This document shows, piece after piece, positions 1-7,889 of a stretch of 8,123 bases of DNA. This DNA is from Actinomycetota bacterium (GTDB lineage: Bacteria; Actinomycetota; Acidimicrobiia; Spongiisociales; UBA11373). The notes beneath the pieces are model-generated. The model did not search any database and was not told the origin of the DNA. It saw only the letters and a program-made list of their open reading frames with translations. The stretch lies in assembly GCA_030688105.1 (NCBI GenBank), contig JAUYIV010000093.1, positions 1 through 8,123 on the forward strand, read 5' to 3'. How positions within the stretch are numbered: the first letter of the stretch is position 1; every line of letters begins with the position of its first letter. The translations under genes and the position numbers were made by a program.

Positions 1-1029
1 GACGCCGCCGATGTTGACGAGGGCCTGTGTGGAGAGCCATGTCGTGACTCCGACGGCGAGCAACCGCCCGAACCGGTCGGCGCACCGCAGAGCGATCATG
101 GTGCCGGCCACGCTGAAGGCGGCGAATAGCCCGACCACGGCGAGGGATCCGATGAGACCGGTCTCCTCACCGAGGATGGCGAACACGAAGTCGGTATGGG
201 CGTTGGGGAGAAACGACCAGCGGGCTCGGCTCGCGCCGAGCCCGACGCCCCAGAGGCCCCCGGTGCCGAGAGCGACCAGGCCCTGTACCGCTTGATATGA
301 CGAGCCGAGCGGGTCGCTCTGGAGATCGAGGAATGCGGTGACTCGAGCCCATCGATACGGTGAGGACACCGCCAGGGCCAGGGCCCCGCCGGTGGCGGCG
401 ATCCCGGTGCCCAGGACATGACGCATGGGCACTGCGCTGGCGGCGAGCACGGCAAAAGCTCCGGAGGTCACCAGAAGTGCCGTCCCGAGGTCGGGCTGGA
501 GCATGACCAGGCCGGCGACGAGACCGATCGTCATCGCCACCGGGCCAAAGAAGTCCCGGTAACGCACCATCGACGACTCCCGGCGGCTCACCACCGTCGC
601 CAGCATCAACACCGTCGCCAGCTTGGCGATCTCCGATGGCTGAATCGACATCGGCCCGACGATCAACCATCGGATGGCACCATTGACCCTGGTGCCCACC
701 AGCAGCACTGCGACGAGAAGAACCAGCGTCGACACGAAGACGGGAAGGGCGAGCCTCTTCCACCACCGGAGAGGAATGAAGGCGGCGACCACCATGCCGA
801 CCACACCGAAGACGAGCCAGGCGATCTGGCGCTTGAAATAGAAGAGCCCATCGCCCGCCTCCCTGAGGCCCACCACGGACGAAGCCGAGAGGATCGCTCC
901 AAGCCCGACCACGACCAGGAGCGCCACCGGAACGAGCAGGGACAGGATGGTCCTCGACACTCCCCTTTCACGGGCGCGAATGGTCCTGAGCGCAGCTCGC
1001 GACGCCGGCATGGCGACGATGTTGGCCAT
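1..1029 (-). CDS. ftsW: FtsW, SEDS-family septal peptidoglycan glycosyltransferase (3' end outside the window)
   Basis: FtsW is a polytopic inner-membrane protein that polymerises lipid II into glycan strands at the septum, in complex with FtsI. The 343 codons present show repeated hydrophobic segments (about residues 28-50, 67-84, 94-112, 163-178, 183-200, 205-222, 291-312). Family motifs are QPSEIAKL (130-137), MLQPDLGTALL (176-186), the DPLGSSYQ loop (239-246) and LPNAHTDFVFAILGEE (274-289). Asp280 in the last one aligns with the Asp shown to be essential in SEDS polymerases. The C-terminal segment, probably a few tens of residues, is missing at the left edge. I chose the ATG at 1029 because an AAAGGAG Shine-Dalgarno (1038-1044) lies 8 nt upstream of it. 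The in-frame ATG at 1035 would overlap the murD stop as ATGA but sits only 2 nt from that site. FtsW rather than RodA is inferred from its place between murD and ftsI. Confidence 0.95.
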   Translation of the reverse strand, partial: MANIVAMPASRAALRTIRARERGVSRTILSLLVPVALLVVVGLGAILSASSVVGLREAGDGLFYFKRQIAWLVFGVVGMVVAAFIPLRWWKRLALPVFVSTLVLLVAVLLVGTRVNGAIRWLIVGPMSIQPSEIAKLATVLMLATVVSRRESSMVRYRDFFGPVAMTIGLVAGLVMLQPDLGTALLVTSGAFAVLAASAVPMRHVLGTGIAATGGALALAVSSPYRWARVTAFLDLQSDPLGSSYQAVQGLVALGTGGLWGVGLGASRARWSFLPNAHTDFVFAILGEETGLIGSLAVVGLFAAFSVAGTMIALRCADRFGRLLAVGVTTWLSTQALVNIGGV

Positions 1030-1031
1030 GG

Positions 1032-2312
1032 TCATGTCTCCTTTCGGGAACGGACTGCAGCGGCGAAGCGCTCACCGCGGTCGGCGTAGGAGCGGAACAT
1101 GTCGAAAGACGCGCAACCCGGAGCGAGCAGAACCGTGTCGCCCTCCCGGCTCATCTCGTCGGCGATGGCCACCGCCTCTTCGATGGTGGCGGCGACGGTC
1201 GACGGCCTCCCGGCTGCCGCCAGTTCCGCGGCGGCCTCGCCGATGGCGATGACATGACGGACGTTCGGCTCGAGCGGCAGTCCGCCGATGTCGAGGCCCT
1301 TATTCCGGCCACCGGCGATGAGGATGACGGATTCGTGGTCGCGGACCGATGCGATGGCGGCGTGGGGATTCGTCGCCTTCGAGTCGTTCACCCACGTCAC
1401 GCCACCCCAGGTTCCGATCACCTGCCGCCGGTGCGGTCCCGGTCGAAATGCCGTCGCCACCTCCAGGATGCCGCTCGGCGTCGCACCCATATGAATCGCC
1501 GCCTGCGCCGCTGCAGCGACGTCGACCAGCATCACCGCATCGGGCCGGGGCATGGCGTCGAGCGGGACCGAGACGCCTTGCAGTGCCAGCACGTCTCCGT
1601 CGCGGCCCCAGCCGCCTGGAGGACGCATGCGACCGCTGACGGGAACCAACCGACCCGAGGCGGAGGCGACCAGGCCGGTTGCCCCGGCGTCGTCAGCGTC
1701 GTACACCACCACATCGTCCGATGTCTGCCGTTCCAGGATGCGGGCCTTGGCGGCGGCGTACGCCTCGAACGACCGGTGCCAGTCGAGGTGGTCGGGAGCC
1801 ACATTGAGGAGCACCGCCGCGCCGGCGTGGAATCTGTCGACGAACCTCAGCTGGAAGGAGGACGCTTCGACGACCACCACGTCCCATGGGTGGCCCACGG
1901 CGGCGCACAGCGGGTCTCCGATGTTGCCCGCCGCCGCAGCATCGAGGCCGGAGGCGCGGAGCATGTGAGCGGCCAGTTCGGTCACGGTGGTCTTGCCATT
2001 GGTGGCGGTGACGGCGATGACCGGCGCGTCGAGATGACGGAAGCCGAGCTCCAACTCGCTCCAAAGCGGCAATCCGGACGAGATCGAGTCACGAACCGGC
2101 GCAGCGTGCTCAGGCACTCCCGGGCTGGCGATCACCAGATCGACGCCGTCGAGAAGGGCGCGATCCCACTCCCCCCCGTGTGACTCGTCTGCTTCGGCGC
2201 CCTCGAGGGCGCCGACGTCGGCGTCGTACAAGATGACCTTCTCTCCGTGGGAACGCAGCAGCGCGGCGGCGGCGCGCCCACTCACCGCGGCTCCGATCAC
2301 GAGGGCGGTCAT
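1032..2312 (-). CDS. murD: UDP-N-acetylmuramoyl-L-alanine--D-glutamate ligase MurD
   Basis: MurD is a cytoplasmic ATP-dependent ligase that adds D-glutamate to UDP-MurNAc-L-Ala. The protein is 426 aa, close to the usual length. It has an N-terminal Rossmann-like domain (MTALVIGAAVSGRAAA, then ASPGVP at 62-67), a central ATPase domain with the P-loop TATNGKTTVTEL (102-113) and EASSFQL (149-155), and Lys189 in AAAKARIL, at the usual place of the carbamylated lysine. The C-terminal domain has NDSKATNPHAA (309-319), GGRNKG (334-339) and APGCASFDMF (397-406). The usual GxHNxxN of the central domain is replaced by a D-V-A-A-A-A stretch (264-269); as I remember, actinobacterial MurDs also lack it. 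The ATG at 2312 overlaps the mraY stop as ATGA. The reading frame stays open up to 2420, but those codons lie within mraY and precede the conserved N-terminus. The only ribosome-site-like sequence is a run of seven G just upstream, so coupling to mraY is likely. Confidence 0.97.
   Translation of the reverse strand: MTALVIGAAVSGRAAAALLRSHGEKVILYDADVGALEGAEADESHGGEWDRALLDGVDLVIASPGVPEHAAPVRDSISSGLPLWSELELGFRHLDAPVIAVTATNGKTTVTELAAHMLRASGLDAAAAGNIGDPLCAAVGHPWDVVVVEASSFQLRFVDRFHAGAAVLLNVAPDHLDWHRSFEAYAAAKARILERQTSDDVVVYDADDAGATGLVASASGRLVPVSGRMRPPGGWGRDGDVLALQGVSVPLDAMPRPDAVMLVDVAAAAQAAIHMGATPSGILEVATAFRPGPHRRQVIGTWGGVTWVNDSKATNPHAAIASVRDHESVILIAGGRNKGLDIGGLPLEPNVRHVIAIGEAAAELAAAGRPSTVAATIEEAVAIADEMSREGDTVLLAPGCASFDMFRSYADRGERFAAAVRSRKET
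1038..1044 (-). promoter_or_regulatory. Ribosome binding site that decides the ftsW start
   Basis: The minus strand reads AAAGGAG, lying inside the last codons of murD. Spacing is 8 nt to the ATG at 1029 but only 2 nt to the ATG at 1035. Normal spacing therefore favours 1029, while coupling through the ATGA overlap with the murD stop would favour 1035. Confidence 0.7.
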
Positions 2313-3355
2313 CCGATCCCCCCCGACATGATGAAGTCTCCGTAGAAGAGCCCCAACGCGAGCGCAACGAACAGGGCGGCGAGAATCCAGAAACGCACGA
2401 TGATCGTGGTCTCCGGCCATCCCTTCAGCTCGAAGTGATGGTGGACGGGCGCCATTCGGAAGATTCGCTTGCCGAACCCGCGAAAGGCGACCACCTGCAG
2501 GATCACGGAAATGGTCTCCATCACGTACAGGCCACCGAGGACAACGAGAAGGAGGTGGGTGTTGGTGAGTAGAGCCATGGCGGCCATCGCCCCGCCCATC
2601 GCTTGAGACCCGGTATCACCCATGATGATCTTGGCGGGCGCGGCGTTCCACCAGAGGAACCCGAGAGCCGCCCCGGCTAGCGCGGCCGACAGGATCGCCA
2701 GCTCGAGGGTTCCCACGATCTCGTAGAACTCGGGGTGGCGGAACTCCCAGAACGAGACGATGACGAACGCGCCGAACACGAGGGCGCTCGACCCTGCGGC
2801 CAGCCCATCGAGCCCATCGGTGAAGTTGACCGCGTTTGCGGCAGCGGTGAGCATGACCAGGACCCATACGGCGTAGAGCCAGCCGAGGTCCACTCCGAAA
2901 GGGCGGGTGAAGGAGAGCTGGGTGGCCACTCCGTAGTTGATGGCACCCCAGGCGAACAGTGCTGAGATCGCCAGCTGTCCACCGAACTTCCATCTCTTCT
3001 TCAACCCCAGGTTGCGGGCTCGGGTGACCTTCGAGAGGTCATCGAGGAATCCGATCAGGCCCATGCCGAGAAAAGCCACGAGCACGAGCAAACCGGGGAT
3101 CTGAAATTCGCGCCACGACAGGCTCCAATCGCCTTCGGGCGTCCGGGCGTCGACATGGGCCACGAGCCAGCCTGCGATGACCGCGAGGATCATCACGACC
3201 CCGCCCATGGTGGGGGTCCCCTGCTTGTGATCGTGCGCCACCTCGTCCTGGATGAACTGCCCGATCTCCCTGGCTCGAAAGAACCTGATGGCGATAGGCG
3301 TGAGCAGGATCGTGACCAGGAAGGCGACCGCTGCCGAGGCCAGCATGACGATCAT
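2309..3355 (-). CDS. mraY: Phospho-N-acetylmuramoyl-pentapeptide transferase MraY
   Basis: MraY is an integral membrane enzyme that transfers phospho-MurNAc-pentapeptide from UDP to undecaprenyl phosphate, making lipid I. The 348 aa match the family size, and about ten hydrophobic segments are visible from residue 3 to 340. Signatures are KQGTPTMGG (44-52), the Asp pair in GFLDDLSK (102-109), NAVNFTDGLDGLAAG (174-188) with Asp180 and Asp183, MGDTGSQAMGG (245-255) with the catalytic-site Asp247, and the polar loop PVHHHFELKGW (303-313) with three consecutive His. Together these cover the known Mg2+ and substrate site of the family. The ATG at 3355 overlaps the murF stop (ATGA). An AGGGGGAG ribosome site at 3363-3370 lies 7 nt upstream, which supports this start over the second Met (3346). 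The same frame is open to 4099, but that part lies inside murF and is not MraY-like. Confidence 0.98.
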   Translation of the reverse strand: MIVMLASAAVAFLVTILLTPIAIRFFRAREIGQFIQDEVAHDHKQGTPTMGGVVMILAVIAGWLVAHVDARTPEGDWSLSWREFQIPGLLVLVAFLGMGLIGFLDDLSKVTRARNLGLKKRWKFGGQLAISALFAWGAINYGVATQLSFTRPFGVDLGWLYAVWVLVMLTAAANAVNFTDGLDGLAAGSSALVFGAFVIVSFWEFRHPEFYEIVGTLELAILSAALAGAALGFLWWNAAPAKIIMGDTGSQAMGGAMAAMALLTNTHLLLVVLGGLYVMETISVILQVVAFRGFGKRIFRMAPVHHHFELKGWPETTIIVRFWILAALFVALALGLFYGDFIMSGGIG

Positions 3356-4692
3356 GCGGCGGCTCCCCCTGCGATCGCCTCGGCCACCCTCTCGAGCCCC
3401 GCGGCCCGCGACGCCTTGACCAGCATGACGTCGCCGGGGCGGAGGATCCCGGCAAGCGCCTGGGCGGCTGCGTCGGCGTCGGCCACCCGGATCGCCGCGG
3501 CCCCGGCGCCCTCGGCGATGCCCGGATCGTCGCCCACCACCACGACCAACTCGAAACCCGCTTCGACGGCACGCTCGCCGACGGCCCGATGCAATTCTTC
3601 CTGGGATGCCCCCAGTTCGTGCATCTTCCCGAGTACGGCGATTCGCCGCCCCGGCATCGCGGCGACGGTGTCGAACGCCGCCGCCATCGAGTCGGGATTG
3701 GCGTTGTACGCGTCGTTGACGACGAGGACGGAACCGCCTGCCAGTGGCAACTCGACGACCTCCATCCTCCACGGCGACACCCGGGCGCCGGCAACTCGCT
3801 GTGCCGCCTCCTCGAAGTCGATCCCCAGGGCCAGGGCGGCGGCCACCGCGGCGGCGGCGTTGACGGGCTGATGGCGGCCGGCCTGTTGGAGCGCGACCGT
3901 GGTGGCGACCCCGAGATGGCTGAGACGGAAGGAGGCGCGGCCGCGGGCGTCGAGCGTCACATCCAAGACCTCCACGTCGGCGCCGGTCCCCTCCTCGCCG
4001 AATGTGATCATCGGACCGCGGCGTCGGGCGGTGAGCCGGTCGTCGCCGGCGGGCAGGACGGCCACCCCCTCGGGCGGGAGGGCTTCCACCAGCTCCCATT
4101 TGGCTGCGAGCACCGCGCCGACGTCGACGAACATCTCGAGGTGCGCCGGGCCGATGTTGGTCACCACCGCCACATCTGGCCTGATGACCGCGGCGAGTGC
4201 GCTGATGTGGCCCGCTCCCCGGCTCCCCACCTCGATCACCAGGGCGGAGGCATCATCGGGGGTGCCGAGCACGGTGAGCGGCACGCCAACCTCGTTGTTG
4301 AACGAGCGGGGGGCGGCGTGGGTTCCGGGGCCGAGTGCGGCGGCCACCATGTCCTTGGTCGTCGTCTTGCCAGAACTGCCGGTGACCGCGACGACGGGCA
4401 AGCGGATCTCGGCCCGCCGCTGCGCCCCCAGCGCGGCCAGGGCAGCCAAGGTGTCTTCGACCTCCACGGCCGGTGCCCCCTCGGGGCGGCGCCCCCGTTC
4501 GACGAGCACCGCCGCCCCCTTTGCCGCGGCGTCTGCCGCGAAGTCGTGGCCGTCGAACCGCTGGCCGCGGACCGCCACGAACAGTGAGCCGGGGACCGCT
4601 TCGCGGGAGTCGGTAACGATACGCTCGACCAGGGCGGCGCCGTGGGCGATCCCTCCGGTCGCAGACGCCACGAAAGCCAGGTCCCATTTCAC
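3352..4692 (-). CDS. murF: UDP-N-acetylmuramoyl-tripeptide--D-alanyl-D-alanine ligase MurF
   Basis: MurF is the cytoplasmic ATP-dependent ligase that adds the D-Ala-D-Ala dipeptide, the last cytoplasmic addition to the stem peptide. The protein is 446 aa, a normal length. The N-terminal substrate domain shows TDSREAVPGSLFVAVRG (27-43), which is shared with MurE. The ATPase domain has the P-loop TGSSGKTTTKD (104-114), NNEVGVPLT (132-140) and NIGPAHLE (179-186). The GRHQPVNAAAAVAAA stretch (272-286) is a Gln variant of the GxHNxxN motif. The C-terminal domain carries the MurF hallmark NDAYNANPDSM (326-336), then VLGKMHELG (353-361) and VKASRAAGLE (425-434). The start is a GTG at 4692 that overlaps the murE stop as GTGA. 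No well-placed ribosome site is seen; the nearest GAGG is 13 nt away. Translation probably depends on ribosomes finishing murE. Confidence 0.97.
   Translation of the reverse strand: MKWDLAFVASATGGIAHGAALVERIVTDSREAVPGSLFVAVRGQRFDGHDFAADAAAKGAAVLVERGRRPEGAPAVEVEDTLAALAALGAQRRAEIRLPVVAVTGSSGKTTTKDMVAAALGPGTHAAPRSFNNEVGVPLTVLGTPDDASALVIEVGSRGAGHISALAAVIRPDVAVVTNIGPAHLEMFVDVGAVLAAKWELVEALPPEGVAVLPAGDDRLTARRRGPMITFGEEGTGADVEVLDVTLDARGRASFRLSHLGVATTVALQQAGRHQPVNAAAAVAAALALGIDFEEAAQRVAGARVSPWRMEVVELPLAGGSVLVVNDAYNANPDSMAAAFDTVAAMPGRRIAVLGKMHELGASQEELHRAVGERAVEAGFELVVVVGDDPGIAEGAGAAAIRVADADAAAQALAGILRPGDVMLVKASRAAGLERVAEAIAGGAAA
3363..3370 (-). promoter_or_regulatory. Ribosome binding site of mraY
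   Basis: The minus strand reads AGGGGGAG, 7 nt before the ATG at 3355. It lies inside the 3' end of murF and fixes the mraY start where the frame alone is ambiguous. Confidence 0.65.
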
Positions 4693-6140
4693 AGCGCAGC
4701 TGCTTCCTCGGCCACCACCACGCGGTCATCGAACGGAACGACCGACTTGCCGAAGTCCTGCCCGCGCTCGTGGCCCTTGCCGAGCACCAGGACCGCATCC
4801 CCCGGCCGGGCCTCCTCGAGGGCGAGACGGATCGCCTTCCGCCTGTCGATCTCGGTGATCACGCGCCCCGGCCCCTCGGCGCCGGACGCCACCGCATGGA
4901 GGATCGCCCCGGGATCCTCGGTTCGCGGGTTGTCCGAGGTCAGCACCGCGACGTCCGCGGCGGCGGCGGCCCGGCCCATGAGCGGGCGCTTCTCCCGGTC
5001 CCGGTCCCCGCCGGCGCCCACCACGGCGATGACCCGCCCTGACTCACCGAGGATGTCCCGCGCCGCGGCAACCATGGCCATCACGCCGCCGGGAGTGTGG
5101 GCATAGTCGACGACCACCGTGAAGTCGCGCCCGATGGGGACGATCTCGAAGCGCCCGGGCACCGACGGGACCGATGCGATTCCGGCGGCGATGTCGTGCC
5201 AGGTGATCCCGAGCACCTCGGCGCAGGCGGCGGCGACGAGGGCGTTGGCCACGTTGAACCGTCCCGCCAGAGGGAGAGTGATCGAAGCCGATCCAGATCT
5301 GCCTTGGGCCAGAAACCGCGACCCGTCGAAGCCGACCTCCACCTCGCGCGCGGTCACATCGGCATCCGTTCGCAGGCCGACCGACGTCAGCGGCACCGAC
5401 AGCGAGTCCACCAGCCGGAGCCCCCGGGGGTCGTCCACCCACACCACAGCTTCGTCGGCTTGGTCGAACAAGGCCGCCTTGGCCCCGAAGTAGGACTCCA
5501 TGTCACCGTGAAAGTCCAGGTGATCACGGGAGAGATTGGTGAAGGCGGCGACGCGGAATCGGGACGCCGACACCCTGCCGAGGGCCAGGGCGTGAGAGGA
5601 GACCTCGACGGCCGCCAGGTCCACGCCGGCCGTCACCATGCGGTCGAGGAGCCTCTGAAAGTCGGTGGCCTCGGGTGTGGTGCGCGCCACCTCCACCGGC
5701 TCGCTGAGAATCCTCGCCCCGACCGTCCCGATGATCGAATGCGGGAGCCCTGCGGCCTCCGCAATCGACTCGAGCAGGTGAGTGACCGTGGTCTTCCCGT
5801 TGGTGCCGGTCACGCCCACCAGACGGAGCCTCTCCGATGGGTGCCCGTGGACTTCGGCGGCGATACGACCCAGGGAGGCACGGGTGTTCCCCACCACGAT
5901 TGCCGGGAGGCCCGAGCGCCTCGCTTCGTCTTCCACGCAGACCGCAGACGCCCCCGCCTCGGCGGCGATGTCGACGAAGTCGTGCCCGTCGGCAACGAGG
6001 CCCCTGATCGCAACGAACAGGACCCCCGGACCGGCCGATCGCGAGTCGTGGGTCACATCGTCGACCTCGACCCCGGGATCGCCGACGACCCGGCCACCGG
6101 CGGCCTCGGCGAGATCGCGCAGGGCGACCGCCTCAGGCAT
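4689..6140 (-). CDS. murE: UDP-N-acetylmuramoyl-L-alanyl-D-glutamate--2,6-diaminopimelate ligase MurE
   Basis: MurE is the cytoplasmic ATP-dependent ligase that adds the third residue of the stem peptide. The protein is 483 aa, typical for the family. In order it shows HDSRSAGPGVLFVAIRG (31-47), the P-loop TGTNGKTTVTHL (111-122), TTPEATD (154-160), EVSSHALALGR (179-189), NLSRDHLDFHG (202-212), and Lys221 in GAKAALF, the position of the carbamylated lysine. Further on are DYAHTPGG (345-352), GDRDREKRPLMG (378-389), DNPRTEDP (403-410) and GKGHERGQ (455-462). The DNPR motif is the established marker of meso-diaminopimelate specificity, as opposed to lysine, so this wall is predicted to be of the DAP type. 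The ATG at 6140 overlaps the ftsI stop by 8 bases (ATGCCTGA). No convincing Shine-Dalgarno precedes it, so translational coupling to ftsI is likely. An upstream in-frame extension to 6236 lies within ftsI and looks spurious. Confidence 0.98.
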   Translation of the reverse strand: MPEAVALRDLAEAAGGRVVGDPGVEVDDVTHDSRSAGPGVLFVAIRGLVADGHDFVDIAAEAGASAVCVEDEARRSGLPAIVVGNTRASLGRIAAEVHGHPSERLRLVGVTGTNGKTTVTHLLESIAEAAGLPHSIIGTVGARILSEPVEVARTTPEATDFQRLLDRMVTAGVDLAAVEVSSHALALGRVSASRFRVAAFTNLSRDHLDFHGDMESYFGAKAALFDQADEAVVWVDDPRGLRLVDSLSVPLTSVGLRTDADVTAREVEVGFDGSRFLAQGRSGSASITLPLAGRFNVANALVAAACAEVLGITWHDIAAGIASVPSVPGRFEIVPIGRDFTVVVDYAHTPGGVMAMVAAARDILGESGRVIAVVGAGGDRDREKRPLMGRAAAAADVAVLTSDNPRTEDPGAILHAVASGAEGPGRVITEIDRRKAIRLALEEARPGDAVLVLGKGHERGQDFGKSVVPFDDRVVVAEEAAAL

Positions 6141-7830
6141 CGGGGGAGATCCCGAGCTGGTGGAGGGCGGCGAGCATGACTTCGGCAAAGATCGGCGCGG
6201 CGCCGCGTCCGCCGCTGGCGTCCTCGACCGGGCCATCCAGAACCACCGCGATCACCACCCGAGGGGCGTCGACGGGCGCCATCCCGATGAAGCTCGCCAC
6301 GACATCTTCCTCGCTGTACGACTGCGTGTCCGACAGGTACTTCTCCGTCGTGCCGGTCTTCCCGCCGACACGGTATCCCTCCACGGCGGCGAGCGATCCG
6401 GTGCCGGACTCGACCACGGCCTCGAGCATCACTCTCATCTGCCGCGCCGTGCGGGCCGAGATCACCTGCCGCTCCTGGGGGACGATCGCCTGTCGGCTGC
6501 CGGACCCGTCGACGATCTCCTTCACCAGGTGCGGCTGGACCCAGACGCCGTCGTTGGCGATCGCCGCGTAGACCATCGCCATCTGCAGCGGCGTCACCGA
6601 GACGTGATAACCGATCGAGGTGCCCGCGAGGCAGGTCGTGAGACACCACTTCTCGGCCGGGCGCAGCACCCCGGGAGCCTCCCCCGGGAAGTCGATGCCG
6701 GTCGGGGCTCCCTCGCCGAATGCACTCAGGGCGTCGTGGAGGCGGGGTGCTCCCATTAGCTCGCCGAGCAGGATCGTGCCGAGGTTCGACGAGTGAGTGA
6801 CGATCTGTGTGACCGTCAGCCGATCGGCGTGCTCCGTGAAATCCTCGAAGACGGTGTCTTGGATCTCGATCTCGTCGGGGATGTCGAACGACGTCGCCGG
6901 AGTCACCAAGCCGGATTCGAGTGCCCCCGACACCGTCACCGCCTTCTGGGTCGACCCGGGCTCGAACACATCGGTCACCGCCCGGTTACGGATCGCACCA
7001 CGGGGGACCGCCTCGCGGTCGTTGGGGTCGTATGCGGGGAGGTTGACCATCGCCAGGATCTCACCCGTGGTCGGATCGATCACGACGATCGAGCCCGACT
7101 TCGCACCGGTGCGCGCCATTCCCCGGATCAGTGCCTGCTCTGCGGCGTACTGAACCTCGACCTTGATCGTCGTCACGAGGTCACTTCCCTGTTCGGCGGG
7201 AACGACCCGATACTCGCCCTGCGGGATCACCAGCCCCTCCGGGTCGCGCTCCACGAGCAGCTCACCCGGGGTTCCGGCGAGGGCCCTGTCGTATTGGAGC
7301 TCGAGGCCTTCCAGTCCCTCGTTGTCGTCGGACCGAACTATGCCGATCACATGGACCACGAGCCCGCCTGCCGGGTAGACCCGCTTCGGCTCGGTCAGGA
7401 AGTACACGCCGGGGAGGTCGGCCTCACGGATCGGCTCTGCCTCCTCGGGACTGAGCTGACGGGCCAGGTACACGAACAAGGAATCGCTGGTGAGCTCGGC
7501 GATCAGTTCGGTCACCCGGCGATCCACCAGCGGGGCGAGCTGCATCGCAACGCCGGTCGGGTCGGCCATCTCACGCGGGTTGGCGTAGACACTCACGGAG
7601 TCGATGGTCACCGCCAGTTCCCGCCCATCCCGGTCGAAGATGGTGCCGCGGTCCGCGGGCAGGGTCCTCCGTTCCAGACGCTGATCGAGTCCCCGCTCGG
7701 CAAACTCGTCGGCCCGGGCTCCCTGGACGACCGTGAGGCGAAAACCGACCGTGGTCCAGGCGAGGACCAGCACGACCCCGACCGCCACCAGGCGGCGGTT
7801 GCTCGTGACGCGGCGCGGCCGCTCCTCCAT
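6133..7830 (-). CDS. ftsI: FtsI / class B penicillin-binding protein (PBP3-like septal transpeptidase)
   Basis: FtsI cross-links septal peptidoglycan outside the membrane as the partner of FtsW. The protein is 565 aa. It has a short basic cytoplasmic tail (1-13), one signal-anchor helix (about 14-34) and a pedestal/dimerisation domain starting with PADRGTIFDRDGRELA (58-73). The transpeptidase domain begins near residue 245 (SGSIVVIDPTTGEILAMVN). All three penicillin-binding motifs are present: STQK (293-296, nucleophile Ser293), SSN (347-349) and KTGT (491-494). GYHVSVTPLQM (407-417) is also typical of the family. The chain ends soon after the transpeptidase fold, so there are no PASTA repeats. 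Cys396 and Cys400 lie between SSN and KTGT in the exported domain, which is unusual. The ATG at 7830 is preceded by AGGAGG (7835-7840), spaced 4 nt. A 169-bp gap separates it from the ftsL-like gene, so this may be where a sub-operon begins. Confidence 0.97.
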   Translation of the reverse strand: MEERPRRVTSNRRLVAVGVVLVLAWTTVGFRLTVVQGARADEFAERGLDQRLERRTLPADRGTIFDRDGRELAVTIDSVSVYANPREMADPTGVAMQLAPLVDRRVTELIAELTSDSLFVYLARQLSPEEAEPIREADLPGVYFLTEPKRVYPAGGLVVHVIGIVRSDDNEGLEGLELQYDRALAGTPGELLVERDPEGLVIPQGEYRVVPAEQGSDLVTTIKVEVQYAAEQALIRGMARTGAKSGSIVVIDPTTGEILAMVNLPAYDPNDREAVPRGAIRNRAVTDVFEPGSTQKAVTVSGALESGLVTPATSFDIPDEIEIQDTVFEDFTEHADRLTVTQIVTHSSNLGTILLGELMGAPRLHDALSAFGEGAPTGIDFPGEAPGVLRPAEKWCLTTCLAGTSIGYHVSVTPLQMAMVYAAIANDGVWVQPHLVKEIVDGSGSRQAIVPQERQVISARTARQMRVMLEAVVESGTGSLAAVEGYRVGGKTGTTEKYLSDTQSYSEEDVVASFIGMAPVDAPRVVIAVVLDGPVEDASGGRGAAPIFAEVMLAALHQLGISPDA

Positions 7831-7834
7831 CGGT

Positions 7835-7840
7835 CCTCCT
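7835..7840 (-). promoter_or_regulatory. Ribosome binding site of ftsI
   Basis: The minus strand reads AGGAGG, a perfect anti-16S match, with 4 nt to the ATG at 7830. That spacing is slightly short. A weaker GAGGTG lies just upstream at 7841-7846. This is the best-matching ribosome site in the window, as expected for a gene that does not overlap its upstream neighbour. Confidence 0.75.
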
Positions 7841-7870
7841 CACCTCAATCTTCCCGAGCCGATCTCAGAG

Positions 7871-7889
7871 AGGCCCTCAGTCCTCGGCC
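7871..7889. repeat. 19-bp direct repeat, first copy (second at 7926-7944)
   Basis: The stretch AGGCCCTCAGTCCTCGGCC recurs 55 bp further right at 7926-7944 with two mismatches. It overlaps the start of copy A of the longer repeat. The nine bases CCCTCGGCC are found at 7936-7944 and again at 7950-7958, and with one mismatch at 7881-7889, giving a locally tandem pattern. Confidence 0.65.

Noticed and set aside
1473..1542. Loss of the usual GxHNxxN motif in the central domain of MurD
   Set aside because: From memory, actinobacterial MurD proteins such as that of Mycobacterium tuberculosis also lack it in this place, so it looks like a lineage feature and not a defect. The other active-site motifs are present.
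2318..2324. A run of seven C (G on the coding strand) at the end of mraY, a possible slippage or sequencing-error site
   Set aside because: Both the mraY frame through the run and the ATGA junction with murD are intact and family-typical, so no frameshift is indicated.
2309..4099. A possible fusion protein: the mraY frame is open upstream to 4099, inside murF
   Set aside because: The extra 248 residues are an Arg-rich out-of-frame reading of murF. The MraY N-terminus at 3355 has its own ribosome site. The same reasoning removes the upstream extensions of murD (to 2420) and murE (to 6236).
3589..4587. Long plus-strand open frames opposite murF and murE (3589-4587, 5097-6179) and opposite ftsW (418-1089)
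   Set aside because: They show no family motif and a low-complexity charged composition, and each lies fully opposite a gene identified by several motifs.
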